A stretch of 6,070 bases of DNA, taken from the NCBI GenBank assembly GCA_002389995.1, contig DGRR01000020.1, forward strand, positions 23,704-29,773, read 5' to 3'. Source of the DNA: Ruminococcus sp. UBA4383. GTDB lineage: Bacteria > Bacillota > Clostridia > Oscillospirales > Ruminococcaceae. The translations under genes were made by a program, and so were the position numbers. Below, in pieces: positions 1 through 5,193 of the stretch (positions are counted from its first letter, which is position 1; each line of letters starts with the position of its first letter). A model generated the notes under the pieces. The model did not search any database and had not been told where the DNA came from. It was given only the letters and a program-made list of their open reading frames with translations.

Positions 1-711
1 GGTCAGGACGCTGTAAACGTTGCCAAAACTTTCGATGAAGCTGTCGGCATTACAAGTATCCTCATGTCAAAACTCGATTCCGATACAAGAGGCGGTGCGG
101 CACTTTCAGTCCTCTCCGTTACGGGCAAACCTATCAAATATGTCGGCATGGGCGAAAAACTTGACGACTTTGAACAGTTCCACCCCGAAAGAATGGCTTC
201 AAGAATCCTCGGCATGGGCGATGTCCTCACCCTCATCGAAAAGGCTGAAAACGTCATGTCCCAGAAAGATGCCGAAAAGCTTTCCAGAAAATTCAAGGAA
301 AATACTTTCGATATGGACGACCTCCTCGACCAGATGAAACAGATAAGAAGAATGGGTTCTATGAAATCTATCATAGGTATGCTCCCAGGTGTCGGCGATA
401 AACTCAAAGATGCCGATATAGACGAAAGTCAGCTCGGAAGAATTGAAGCTATCATCACTTCCATGACAAAAGCCGAAAGAGCTAAACCCTCTATCATAAA
501 TCCCTCCCGCAAAAGAAGAATCGCCGCAGGTTCAGGCACTAAGGTTGAAGATGTAAACAAACTCCTCCGACAGTTTGAACAGATGCAGAAACTTATGAAA
601 CAGTTTACGGGCAAGGGCAGTAAAATGAATATGCGTAAGGCAAGAAAAGCTATCGCAGGTATGAATTTCGATAAAATGGCTGGCAAAGGCGGCGGAAATA
701 TACCGTTCTAA
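1..711 (+). CDS. ffh: Signal recognition particle protein Ffh, C-terminal part (5' end outside window)
   Basis: Ffh is the SRP54-type GTPase that binds 4.5S/6S SRP RNA and signal peptides of nascent chains and delivers ribosomes to FtsY at the membrane. The frame is open from base 1, giving 236 residues to TAA; the N domain and early G motifs lie upstream of the window. Residues 1-10 match the GQDAVNVAK segment. The guanine-specificity motif is SKLD at 23-26 (usually TKLD), followed by DSDTRGGAALS at 26-36 and the closing loop with GMGEKLDDFEQF to residue 60. The methionine-rich M domain follows: GMGD at 71-74, a finger-loop region near 115-130 with MGSM and GMLPG, and the SRP-RNA-binding helix-turn-helix at 166-202, where INPSRKRRIAAGSG holds the conserved Ser/Arg/Gly residues. 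The tail is basic and Gly/Met-rich, ending GGGNIPF. Leucine is coded mainly by CTC. It heads a tight gene run toward rpsP. Identification is secure. Confidence 0.97.
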   Translation, partial: GQDAVNVAKTFDEAVGITSILMSKLDSDTRGGAALSVLSVTGKPIKYVGMGEKLDDFEQFHPERMASRILGMGDVLTLIEKAENVMSQKDAEKLSRKFKENTFDMDDLLDQMKQIRRMGSMKSIIGMLPGVGDKLKDADIDESQLGRIEAIITSMTKAERAKPSIINPSRKRRIAAGSGTKVEDVNKLLRQFEQMQKLMKQFTGKGSKMNMRKARKAIAGMNFDKMAGKGGGNIPF

Positions 712-714
712 ATT

Positions 715-903
715 ATGTTTCAGAAAATATTCGCAATACTCGCAGGAGTGTTCTGCATATGTGCCTCTTATTACAACTGGGACTGGTTCTTTGAAAATAT
801 GAAAGCACAGCCTTTTGTTAAATTATTCGGCAGAGAGGGCGCAAGAACTTTCTATACCGTACTCGGAGCTGTTCTCATGATTTTAGGATTTTTTATATGT
901 TAA
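715..903 (+). CDS. Small two-helix membrane protein, Imm17-like
   Basis: A 62-residue protein starting 3 nt after the ffh stop. Two hydrophobic segments are visible at about residues 4-20 and 46-61. They flank a polar loop with the aromatic motif NWDWFF (21-26) and the motif FVKLFGREGAR (34-44). From memory this pattern resembles small proteins annotated as immunity protein 17 (Imm17) family, which were predicted computationally to protect against polymorphic toxins; I cannot run a profile to confirm it. No toxin gene is visible nearby, so an immunity role is doubtful even if the family call holds. There is no good Shine-Dalgarno: the only G-rich stretch (GGCGG near 690) is too far away. Translation therefore probably depends on ribosomes terminating at ffh and restarting. 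The motif-like loop and complete two-helix layout favour a real gene. Confidence 0.7.
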   Translation: MFQKIFAILAGVFCICASYYNWDWFFENMKAQPFVKLFGREGARTFYTVLGAVLMILGFFIC

Positions 904-1127
904 GCTATGATTACAAATGCAGACATAATATAAAAGGTCATAAAACTTTAATCGGTTTCCTTATGTGGGTAATCGGTGCAGTTATAATACTCGCAGTGAG
1001 CAGAAAAGGTCTGCTTTCACTGATAACAGACAATAAAAAAATATGCACGATAATTCGTGTTACAGGATATATTTTCGGCTTGACAGCAATGATACTTTCA
1101 TGGACAGTCGATGATATTATTGAATGA
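897..1127 (+). CDS. Small two-helix membrane protein of unknown function
   Basis: A 76-residue protein whose ATG overlaps the last 7 nt of the preceding gene. An AGGA at 885-888, 8 nt upstream of the ATG, is a plausible Shine-Dalgarno; the overlap suggests translational coupling. Two hydrophobic segments lie at about 18-35 (rich in Gly, Val, Ile) and 51-69, joined by a short basic-to-polar loop with SRKG and TDNKK. The N-terminal 16 residues are polar and basic (YDYKCRHNIKGHK), and the C-terminus is acidic (VDDIIE). I do not recognise a family. Its size and topology match its left neighbour, and the two may act as a pair, which is inference only. Absence of a family match leaves some doubt that it is expressed, but the start signal and operon position support it. 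Confidence 0.62.
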   Translation: MLSYDYKCRHNIKGHKTLIGFLMWVIGAVIILAVSRKGLLSLITDNKKICTIIRVTGYIFGLTAMILSWTVDDIIE

Positions 1128-1171
1128 TTTCAATGCGGTCTCCCGCCGCTTGATATACAAGAAATTTTTTC

Positions 1172-1176
1172 GGAGG
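1172..1176 (+). promoter_or_regulatory. Ribosome binding site of rpsP
   Basis: GGAGG sits 8 nt before the ATG at 1185. In-frame GTG (1176) and ATG (1179) codons lie on or directly after this site, so the ATG at 1185 is the true start. Confidence 0.85.
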
Positions 1177-1184
1177 TGATGATA

Positions 1185-1427
1185 ATGGCAGTTAAAATAA
1201 GACTCAGAAGAATGGGTGCTAAAAAAGCTCCTTTCTACCGTGTGGTTGTCGCTGATGCAAGATACCCCAGAGACGGAAGATTCGTTGAGGAAATCGGTTT
1301 CTATGACCCCACCAAAGAGCCGTCAGTTGTTAAAATCGACGCTGACAAGGCTAAGGACTGGATTGCCAAGGGCGCACAGCCTACGGATACAGTAAAGGTT
1401 CTTCTTAAAAAGGAAGGCATACTTTAA
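1185..1427 (+). CDS. rpsP: 30S ribosomal protein S16
   Basis: S16 is a primary-assembly protein of the 30S subunit that binds the 5' and central domains of 16S rRNA. The 80-residue product starts MAVKIRLRRMGAKK and continues PFYRVVVAD, the classic S16 N-terminus. It then shows the conserved RDGRFVEEIGFYDP block near 32-46 and the GAQPTDTV stretch near 66-73 before a lysine-rich end. Length fits the family (about 80-90). The start is fixed by GGAGG 8 nt upstream; a longer reading from GTG at 1176 would add three residues and overlap the Shine-Dalgarno. The gene lies 57 nt after the second small membrane gene. No convincing promoter or terminator was found in that gap, so it is probably co-transcribed with ffh. 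The identification is secure. Confidence 0.98.
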   Translation: MAVKIRLRRMGAKKAPFYRVVVADARYPRDGRFVEEIGFYDPTKEPSVVKIDADKAKDWIAKGAQPTDTVKVLLKKEGIL

Positions 1428-1446
1428 TTGTTAAAAACTGCAAAAC

Positions 1447-1474
1447 AGAGGGAGGACAAGCGTCCAAGCCCTCT
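1447..1474 (+). promoter_or_regulatory. Two-tier RNA hairpin in the rpsP-khpA spacer
   Basis: AGAGGG (1447-1452) pairs with CCCTCT (1469-1474). Inside it GGAC (1454-1457) pairs with GTCC (1462-1465) around the loop AAGC, with an asymmetric internal loop of A against AAG. No T-run follows, so this is not a standard terminator. It could be an mRNA processing or stability element, or a protein-binding site controlling khpA. The pairing is seen directly; the function is not known. Confidence 0.5.
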
Positions 1475-1489
1475 CGTTTGCGGAATTAT

Positions 1490-1494
1490 GGAGG
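1490..1494 (+). promoter_or_regulatory. Ribosome binding site of khpA
   Basis: GGAGG lies 8 nt before the ATG at 1503. It overlaps an in-frame ATG at 1488, which therefore cannot be the main start; an in-frame TTG at 1428 has no binding site of its own at the right distance. Confidence 0.8.
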
Positions 1495-1502
1495 ATTTAA
1501 TA

Positions 1503-1739
1503 ATGAAAGACTTACTTTATGCTATCGCAGCAGGTCTTGTTGAAGACAAGTCCGCTATCAAAATCGTTGAGGACGAACCCGATGCAGAAGGCGTTATCGT
1601 TTTCCACCTTTCAGTAGCTCCCGACGATATGGGCAGAGTTATAGGCAAGCAGGGCAGAATCGCAAAGGCACTCAGAACTATCATGAGAGCAGGTGCTGCA
1701 AAGAGAGACCTTAAAGTTTCTGTCACTATCGAAGAATAA
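1503..1739 (+). CDS. khpA: KH-domain RNA-binding protein KhpA
   Basis: A 78-residue single KH-domain protein, the usual KhpA size (about 75-80). Members bind RNA, often as a dimer with KhpB (Jag/EloR), and influence cell division, cell length and mRNA stability in Firmicutes. The start MKDLLYAIAAGLV is typical. The strand LSVAPDDMGRVIG leads into the GxxG RNA-contact loop GKQG (about residues 44-47), followed by the helix RIAKALRTIMRAGAAK and the last strand KVSVTIEE. In many Firmicutes this gene sits between rpsP and rimM; here it follows rpsP after a 75-nt spacer but is itself followed by a terminator, so it closes the operon. The reading frame is open back to 1428, but the Shine-Dalgarno at 1490-1494 and family alignment both select 1503. 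Confidence 0.93.
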   Translation: MKDLLYAIAAGLVEDKSAIKIVEDEPDAEGVIVFHLSVAPDDMGRVIGKQGRIAKALRTIMRAGAAKRDLKVSVTIEE

Positions 1740-1744
1740 TGCAG

Positions 1745-1772
1745 AAAAACCGCTGTTTATCAGCGGTTTTTT
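1745..1772 (+). terminator. Intrinsic terminator of the ffh-rpsP-khpA operon
   Basis: AAAAACCGCTG (1745-1755) pairs perfectly with CAGCGGTTTTT (1761-1771) around a five-base loop TTTAT. The stem ends in a run of six T. It begins 5 nt after the khpA stop. Confidence 0.93.
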
Positions 1773-1784
1773 CATATATATGCT

Positions 1785-2261
1785 ATGATAAAAAAATTAC
1801 TCAACCCGCAGACCTGCGAAAAATGTAAGCTGTGCTGTGTATTTGATATCTATGATATATGGAATACTCCGATATTTTCGGAAAATATGAAAAATAAAAT
1901 AATCTCTTTCAGTCCGCAGTCCAAATTTATCCGTAAGGACGGGGGATATATTTTCAAAGCCGAAAATACCGATTCATACGGAAATTTCAAATGTCCCGCC
2001 CTTTCAGAAAAAGGCTGTATTCTCGGTGATGACAAGCCTTTTATATGCCGTATATTCCCGTATATGATAATGGAACTCAACGGAATGAAAGTAATAACCG
2101 CCGCTTCGGTATGCAGTGAATTTTATAACCGTCCGCTGTCTCAGCTTGTTGATTTCCTTAAAGACGGGCTTGCAGATGAAATATTTTCCCATGCAGATGC
2201 ATACCCTGAAATAATAAGACCATATAATGAAAATTATCCTATACTTCTGATTCATAATTAA
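1785..2261 (+). CDS. YkgJ-type cysteine-cluster protein (putative Zn/Fe-chelating domain)
   Basis: A 158-residue soluble protein. Near the N-terminus is the cluster CEKCKLCC (C11, C14, C17, C18), the CxxCxxCC signature of the YkgJ/UPF0153 family, predicted to bind zinc or an iron-sulfur centre. Further cysteines fit the family pattern: C70 (KCP), C78 (GCIL), C88 in the segment KPFICRIFPY (family form RPxxCRxFP, here with K for R), and C110 (VCSEF). The biochemical role of the family is not established. The ATG lies only 12 nt after the preceding terminator, and no Shine-Dalgarno is visible in the AT-rich stretch before it. The cysteine cluster at residue 11 leaves little room for a later start. 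Translation may be leaderless, with TATATA around 1776-1781 as a possible -10 element; this is inference. It converges with the M23 peptidase gene. Confidence 0.88.
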   Translation: MIKKLLNPQTCEKCKLCCVFDIYDIWNTPIFSENMKNKIISFSPQSKFIRKDGGYIFKAENTDSYGNFKCPALSEKGCILGDDKPFICRIFPYMIMELNGMKVITAASVCSEFYNRPLSQLVDFLKDGLADEIFSHADAYPEIIRPYNENYPILLIHN

Positions 2262-2285
2262 AAATCCCCTTTTCAGGGGATTTTT
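2260..2285. terminator. Bidirectional terminator shared by the YkgJ-type gene and the M23 peptidase gene
   Basis: AAAAATCCCCT (2260-2270) pairs perfectly with AGGGGATTTTT (2275-2285) around the loop TTTC. T-runs follow the stem on the plus strand (to 2287) and, because of the A-run, on the minus strand too. It overlaps the end of the plus-strand stop codon and abuts the minus-strand stop, so it serves both convergent genes. Confidence 0.92.
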
Positions 2286-4217
2286 TTAATATCCGTAATA
2301 ATTCGGGTCATATGCATACGGGTCAACGTATGCATTGGGGTCATATATATTCGGGTCAGCGTATGCATTCGGGTCATACAGATTCGGGTCAGCATATGCA
2401 TTCGGGTCATATATATTCGGGTCGGCATATTCATTCTGTGAATTGTCCGCATACGGAACGGAATTATTATCCACATCGGGATTATTCACATCAGTATTAT
2501 TTACATCTGTATTATCTTCGGGCTTTTCCTGTTCGGGACTGTATATAACGCCTGAGGTATTGAGATATTTTGCAGGGTCATCATGAACACCGAGATAACG
2601 CACTTCAAAATGACAGTGAGGACCTGTTGAATCTCCTGTTGAACCAACAAGACCTATGAGCTGTCCTCTTGTGACATATTGTCCTTCCGTTGCCACAACA
2701 TAACTCATATGACCGTAAACAGTCTGATAGCCGTTGAGGTGGTCAATCATTACAACATTTCCGTAGCCGCCTGCATTCCAGCCTGCCGTTACGATATAGC
2801 CGTCATCTGCGGCATAGATATTTGTGCCTGAATCTGCGGCGATATCAAGACCCATATGATTTCTGTTACTGATAAACACATCACTTATCCAGCCGCCGTT
2901 TACGGGCCATGCGAACTGTCCTGTACCTGTGAGAGGACCTCCGTTATAGACTGTATCGGGGTAATCGGGTCTTGCGGCTTCCATACCAACGCCCATTTGC
3001 TGGATTACGGGTTCTTTTGTTATTTCACTGCTTATAGTTTTGCGTGAGGATTCGATGCCGTCAACATAGGTAACTTCGACCTTGCTTCTTTTCTCACCTT
3101 TTTCGCCTTTTACGAGGAGTTTTTTAGTACCGTATTCAAGGGAACTGGTCTGGACTTCGATAGTTTCAAAATCGAGATATGAAAGAGTTTCCATTTCTCT
3201 TGTATACTGAATTGGGAGATAGCTTTCATGTTCGACTACATTCACGACCTGCCCTGCCGAGCATCTGTTTCTTATAAAGGGATTGAGTTCCTCAAAATCG
3301 TTGAAATCCATATTATATTTCTGAGCGATTGTGACGGGGGTATCTTTATCCTGAACGACATATGTTGCATCTTTTTCATTTGTGGAAGTGAGGAGGCTTA
3401 TCATTTCATTTTCTTCCATGATACTGCTTGTAAGGTAAATTCCGTCAGTATATTCAATTTTATTGACATAGGATATATTTTTCACAATGCCGTCTGCCGA
3501 GAAATTTGCAAGTCTGTCGTCAAGGGCATCTTTTACGGGCTTATAGTCTTTTACTGCGCCTGTAAATTCACCGTCTATATAGATTCCGCAAGCTTCTGCG
3601 AGTTCCTGCTCCGATGCCGAAAGCATGGCATTTGCAAGCTGTAAAGATGATACATAAATATCATCATCTGACAGGATTTTGACAGAGAGTTTAGCTTTTG
3701 AATCGAAATCCGCATCTTCATCGCTGTAAGCAAGACGTTTTTTCACTTCTTTTTCAGCTTCTTCAAAATCAGCCTCAGCGGAGATTATACCTATTTCTTT
3801 TCCGTTATATTCAACGACTATTCCATATTCAAGATTTACGCCCCAGCTTATAACTCCGAGGAGGACTGCTATTGAAACTATGGGGAGTATGTAATTGAAG
3901 GCTGTGCGGAAAACGCCTTCTTCTCCGAAAAGAAAATATCCTATGAATTTCAGGACTGCATGGCGGTATTCATTTTCGCCTTTTTTCTTAGCTTTTCTAA
4001 CATCTTTTGAAAGTTTCTGCGACAGTTCGACACGCCTGTGAAAAGATTCCCTTGACACATCAAAAAAAGCTGAAATTCCTTTAGCTGTATTTTTTATGAA
4101 CTGCCATATTTCAGAAAAAAGAAACACGATGCATTTTATAACCGCACGGATTGCAACAACAAAAATATTGACTGCACAGCGTCCTATCCATTCAAAAATA
4201 TTTATTATATATTTCAA
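2286..4217 (-). CDS. Membrane-anchored LysM-G5-M23 family metallopeptidase with repeat tail
   Basis: A 643-residue cell-wall enzyme, probably a zinc endopeptidase cutting peptidoglycan stem or cross-bridge peptides. Order of parts: an amphipathic, hydrophobic N-terminus (about 1-45) with regularly spaced Arg/Lys; a charged cytoplasmic stretch; one membrane helix (about 103-127, ILPIVSIAVLLGVISWGV); an extracellular region of unknown fold; a LysM carbohydrate-binding domain (about 285-327); a G5 domain (about 336-408); and the M23/LytM domain with the full zinc and catalytic set H454-x3-D458 (HMGLD), H503 (YGHM) and H534-x-H536 (HCH). An Asn/Asp-rich linker and a Tyr/Asp/Pro/Asn repeat tail follow. 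No sorting motif is seen. The start TTG at 4217 is chosen because AAGGAG ends 8 nt upstream; upstream in-frame TTG (4244) and ATG (4238, 4235) codons lack a binding site. The gene has its own promoter. Confidence 0.93.
   Translation of the reverse strand: MKYIINIFEWIGRCAVNIFVVAIRAVIKCIVFLFSEIWQFIKNTAKGISAFFDVSRESFHRRVELSQKLSKDVRKAKKKGENEYRHAVLKFIGYFLFGEEGVFRTAFNYILPIVSIAVLLGVISWGVNLEYGIVVEYNGKEIGIISAEADFEEAEKEVKKRLAYSDEDADFDSKAKLSVKILSDDDIYVSSLQLANAMLSASEQELAEACGIYIDGEFTGAVKDYKPVKDALDDRLANFSADGIVKNISYVNKIEYTDGIYLTSSIMEENEMISLLTSTNEKDATYVVQDKDTPVTIAQKYNMDFNDFEELNPFIRNRCSAGQVVNVVEHESYLPIQYTREMETLSYLDFETIEVQTSSLEYGTKKLLVKGEKGEKRSKVEVTYVDGIESSRKTISSEITKEPVIQQMGVGMEAARPDYPDTVYNGGPLTGTGQFAWPVNGGWISDVFISNRNHMGLDIAADSGTNIYAADDGYIVTAGWNAGGYGNVVMIDHLNGYQTVYGHMSYVVATEGQYVTRGQLIGLVGSTGDSTGPHCHFEVRYLGVHDDPAKYLNTSGVIYSPEQEKPEDNTDVNNTDVNNPDVDNNSVPYADNSQNEYADPNIYDPNAYADPNLYDPNAYADPNIYDPNAYVDPYAYDPNYYGY
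2298..2429 (-). repeat. Four tandem 33-bp repeats coding an 11-residue Tyr/Asp/Pro/Asn motif
   Basis: Exactly four 33-bp units lie at 2397-2429, 2364-2396, 2331-2363 and 2298-2330. They encode YADPNIYDPNA, YADPNLYDPNA, YADPNIYDPNA and the diverged YVDPYAYDPNY, then the protein ends YGY. Units 1 and 2 differ at 3 of 33 bases, as do units 1 and 3; the fourth is more diverged. Each unit is itself a double of a DPN/DPx core. All copies stay in frame, consistent with expansion under coding constraint. Confidence 0.95.
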
Positions 4218-4225
4218 CAGCAATA

Positions 4226-4231
4226 CTCCTT
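4226..4231 (-). promoter_or_regulatory. Ribosome binding site that sets the M23 peptidase start
   Basis: AAGGAG on the minus strand lies 8 nt before TTG at 4217. The alternative TTG at 4223 is only 2 nt away, and the ATG codons at 4238 and 4235 lie upstream of it, so the TTG at 4217 is the best start. Confidence 0.7.
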
Positions 4232-4274
4232 TCATCATATTCAAAGACGGAATAATTAAAGACCGTACTTATTA

Positions 4275-4302
4275 ATTATATCATTTTCAGAAAAAATTAC
4301 AA
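4275..4302 (-). promoter_or_regulatory. Promoter of the M23 peptidase gene (extended -10)
   Basis: On the minus strand TATAAT (4275-4280) is preceded by TGA, giving the extended -10 form TGnTATAAT. A -35-like TTGTAA (4297-4302, four of six matches to TTGACA) lies 16 nt further upstream. Transcription would start near 4268, leaving a leader of about 50 nt before the TTG start. It looks like a housekeeping sigma-A promoter. Confidence 0.72.
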
Positions 4303-4347
4303 CATCAAATGCAGTTTTTTCAATATTTCGTATGACTGCACAAAATT

Positions 4348-5193
4348 TTATAATTCAGACAAATTTTTTATATCCTCAGGGAAATCAGCATTTACAGTTA
4401 TTTTCCGACCTGTAACGGGCTGATTAAATTCAAGCCGTCCGCAATGGAGGGCTTGTCTCTGTATATCCTGACAATTTCCGCCGTAGAGTTCATCACCTGC
4501 GAGTGGGTGACCTATATGCGAAAAATGCACTCTTATCTGATGAGTTCTTCCTGTTTCGAGGTTTATTTCGAGGAGGGAATATTTATTGTTATATTTTAAT
4601 CTTTTGTAGTGTGTTACGGCTTTCTGACCGTCCTCACGCACACAGCGCAGAATTATACTGTCCTCCCGTCTTGCAAGAGGAGCGTCAATTGTGCCGTATT
4701 CATCGGTTATTCCGTGAACTACGGCATAGTATACTTTTCTGAAATTTCCTTGCAGAACATTTGCGGAATGTGAATCCTTTGCGACCATGCAAAGCCCTGA
4801 TGTGTAATTGTCAAGGCGGTGAACAGGTCTGTATGTCAGTTCGGGGAAAAGATATGCAAAATAGTTCCCCAGAGTATCGTTATGATGTTTAAGTGACGGG
4901 TGAACGGGTATTCCTGCGGGCTTGTTGAATACTATTACATTATCGTCCTCATAGGCTGTCGGGATATCAAGGTTTCCGTTAGGTTCGAGGAATTTATCAT
5001 CACTAATCCGCAGGACGATAGTATCTCCGTTATTTACAGTATCAACGGAGCGGATAAGTATTCCGTTTCTTGTCATACCGTTCTGCTGATGTTTAAGTTT
5101 TTTAAGCAGACGTTTTGAAACGCCCTTTTTTGTCAGAAAATTTTCGAGAGTAAGCGGTTTGTCTGTTATGGCTGAGAATACTATTTCCTTCAA
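4348..5193 (-). CDS. RluA-family RNA pseudouridine synthase
   Basis: A 281-residue enzyme that converts uridine to pseudouridine in rRNA or tRNA; the exact target cannot be told from sequence alone. An S4-like RNA-binding region lies at about 15-62 (LENFLTKKGVSKRLLKKL, then NGILI and NGDTIVL). The catalytic domain has YEDDNVIVFNKPAGIPVHPS (81-100), the active-site motif HRLDNYTSG (125-133) with catalytic D128, KVYYAVVHG (153-161) and ETGRTHQIRVHFSHIGHPLAGD (213-234, split by family as RTHQIR and HP-GD). Length fits the RluA/RluC/RluD group. The start is TTG at 5193, with AGGA 8 nt upstream (5202-5205) inside the previous gene. No upstream ATG or GTG is available without lengthening the overlap. 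It overlaps the membrane protein gene by 92 nt and is probably co-transcribed with it. No convincing terminator follows. Confidence 0.95.
   Translation of the reverse strand: MKEIVFSAITDKPLTLENFLTKKGVSKRLLKKLKHQQNGMTRNGILIRSVDTVNNGDTIVLRISDDKFLEPNGNLDIPTAYEDDNVIVFNKPAGIPVHPSLKHHNDTLGNYFAYLFPELTYRPVHRLDNYTSGLCMVAKDSHSANVLQGNFRKVYYAVVHGITDEYGTIDAPLARREDSIILRCVREDGQKAVTHYKRLKYNNKYSLLEINLETGRTHQIRVHFSHIGHPLAGDELYGGNCQDIQRQALHCGRLEFNQPVTGRKITVNADFPEDIKNLSEL

Noticed and set aside
715..903. A complete toxin-immunity system anchored by the Imm17-like gene
   Set aside because: No toxin-like gene, secretion tag or polymorphic cassette is visible on either side. The neighbours are ffh and rpsP.
1128..1171. 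GCGG...CCGC inverted repeat and a TTGATA motif before rpsP
   Set aside because: The stem is only 4 bp and has no T-run. The -10 expected downstream of TTGATA would fall on the Shine-Dalgarno of rpsP, so neither a terminator nor a promoter is supported.
1428..1502. In-frame N-terminal extension of KhpA from a TTG directly after the rpsP stop
   Set aside because: The extra 25 residues are unlike KhpA, contain the hairpin sequence, and bypass a good GGAGG-ATG start at 1503.
2298..2429. Repeat cluster as a possible CRISPR array
   Set aside because: Units are directly adjacent 33-bp coding repeats without unique spacers, and they translate in frame as the end of a protein.
2312..2586. Plus-strand open frames across the peptidase repeat tail, with His/Ser/Gly-rich repeated peptides
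   Set aside because: They are antisense shadows of the 33-bp repeats, which keep several frames open. The M23 frame is supported by its domains and start signals.
4310..4340. TGCAGT/ACTGCA inverted repeat after the pseudouridine synthase stop (minus strand)
   Set aside because: The 6-bp stem has a 19-nt loop, is A/T interrupted, and is not followed at once by a T-run. It is too weak to call a terminator.
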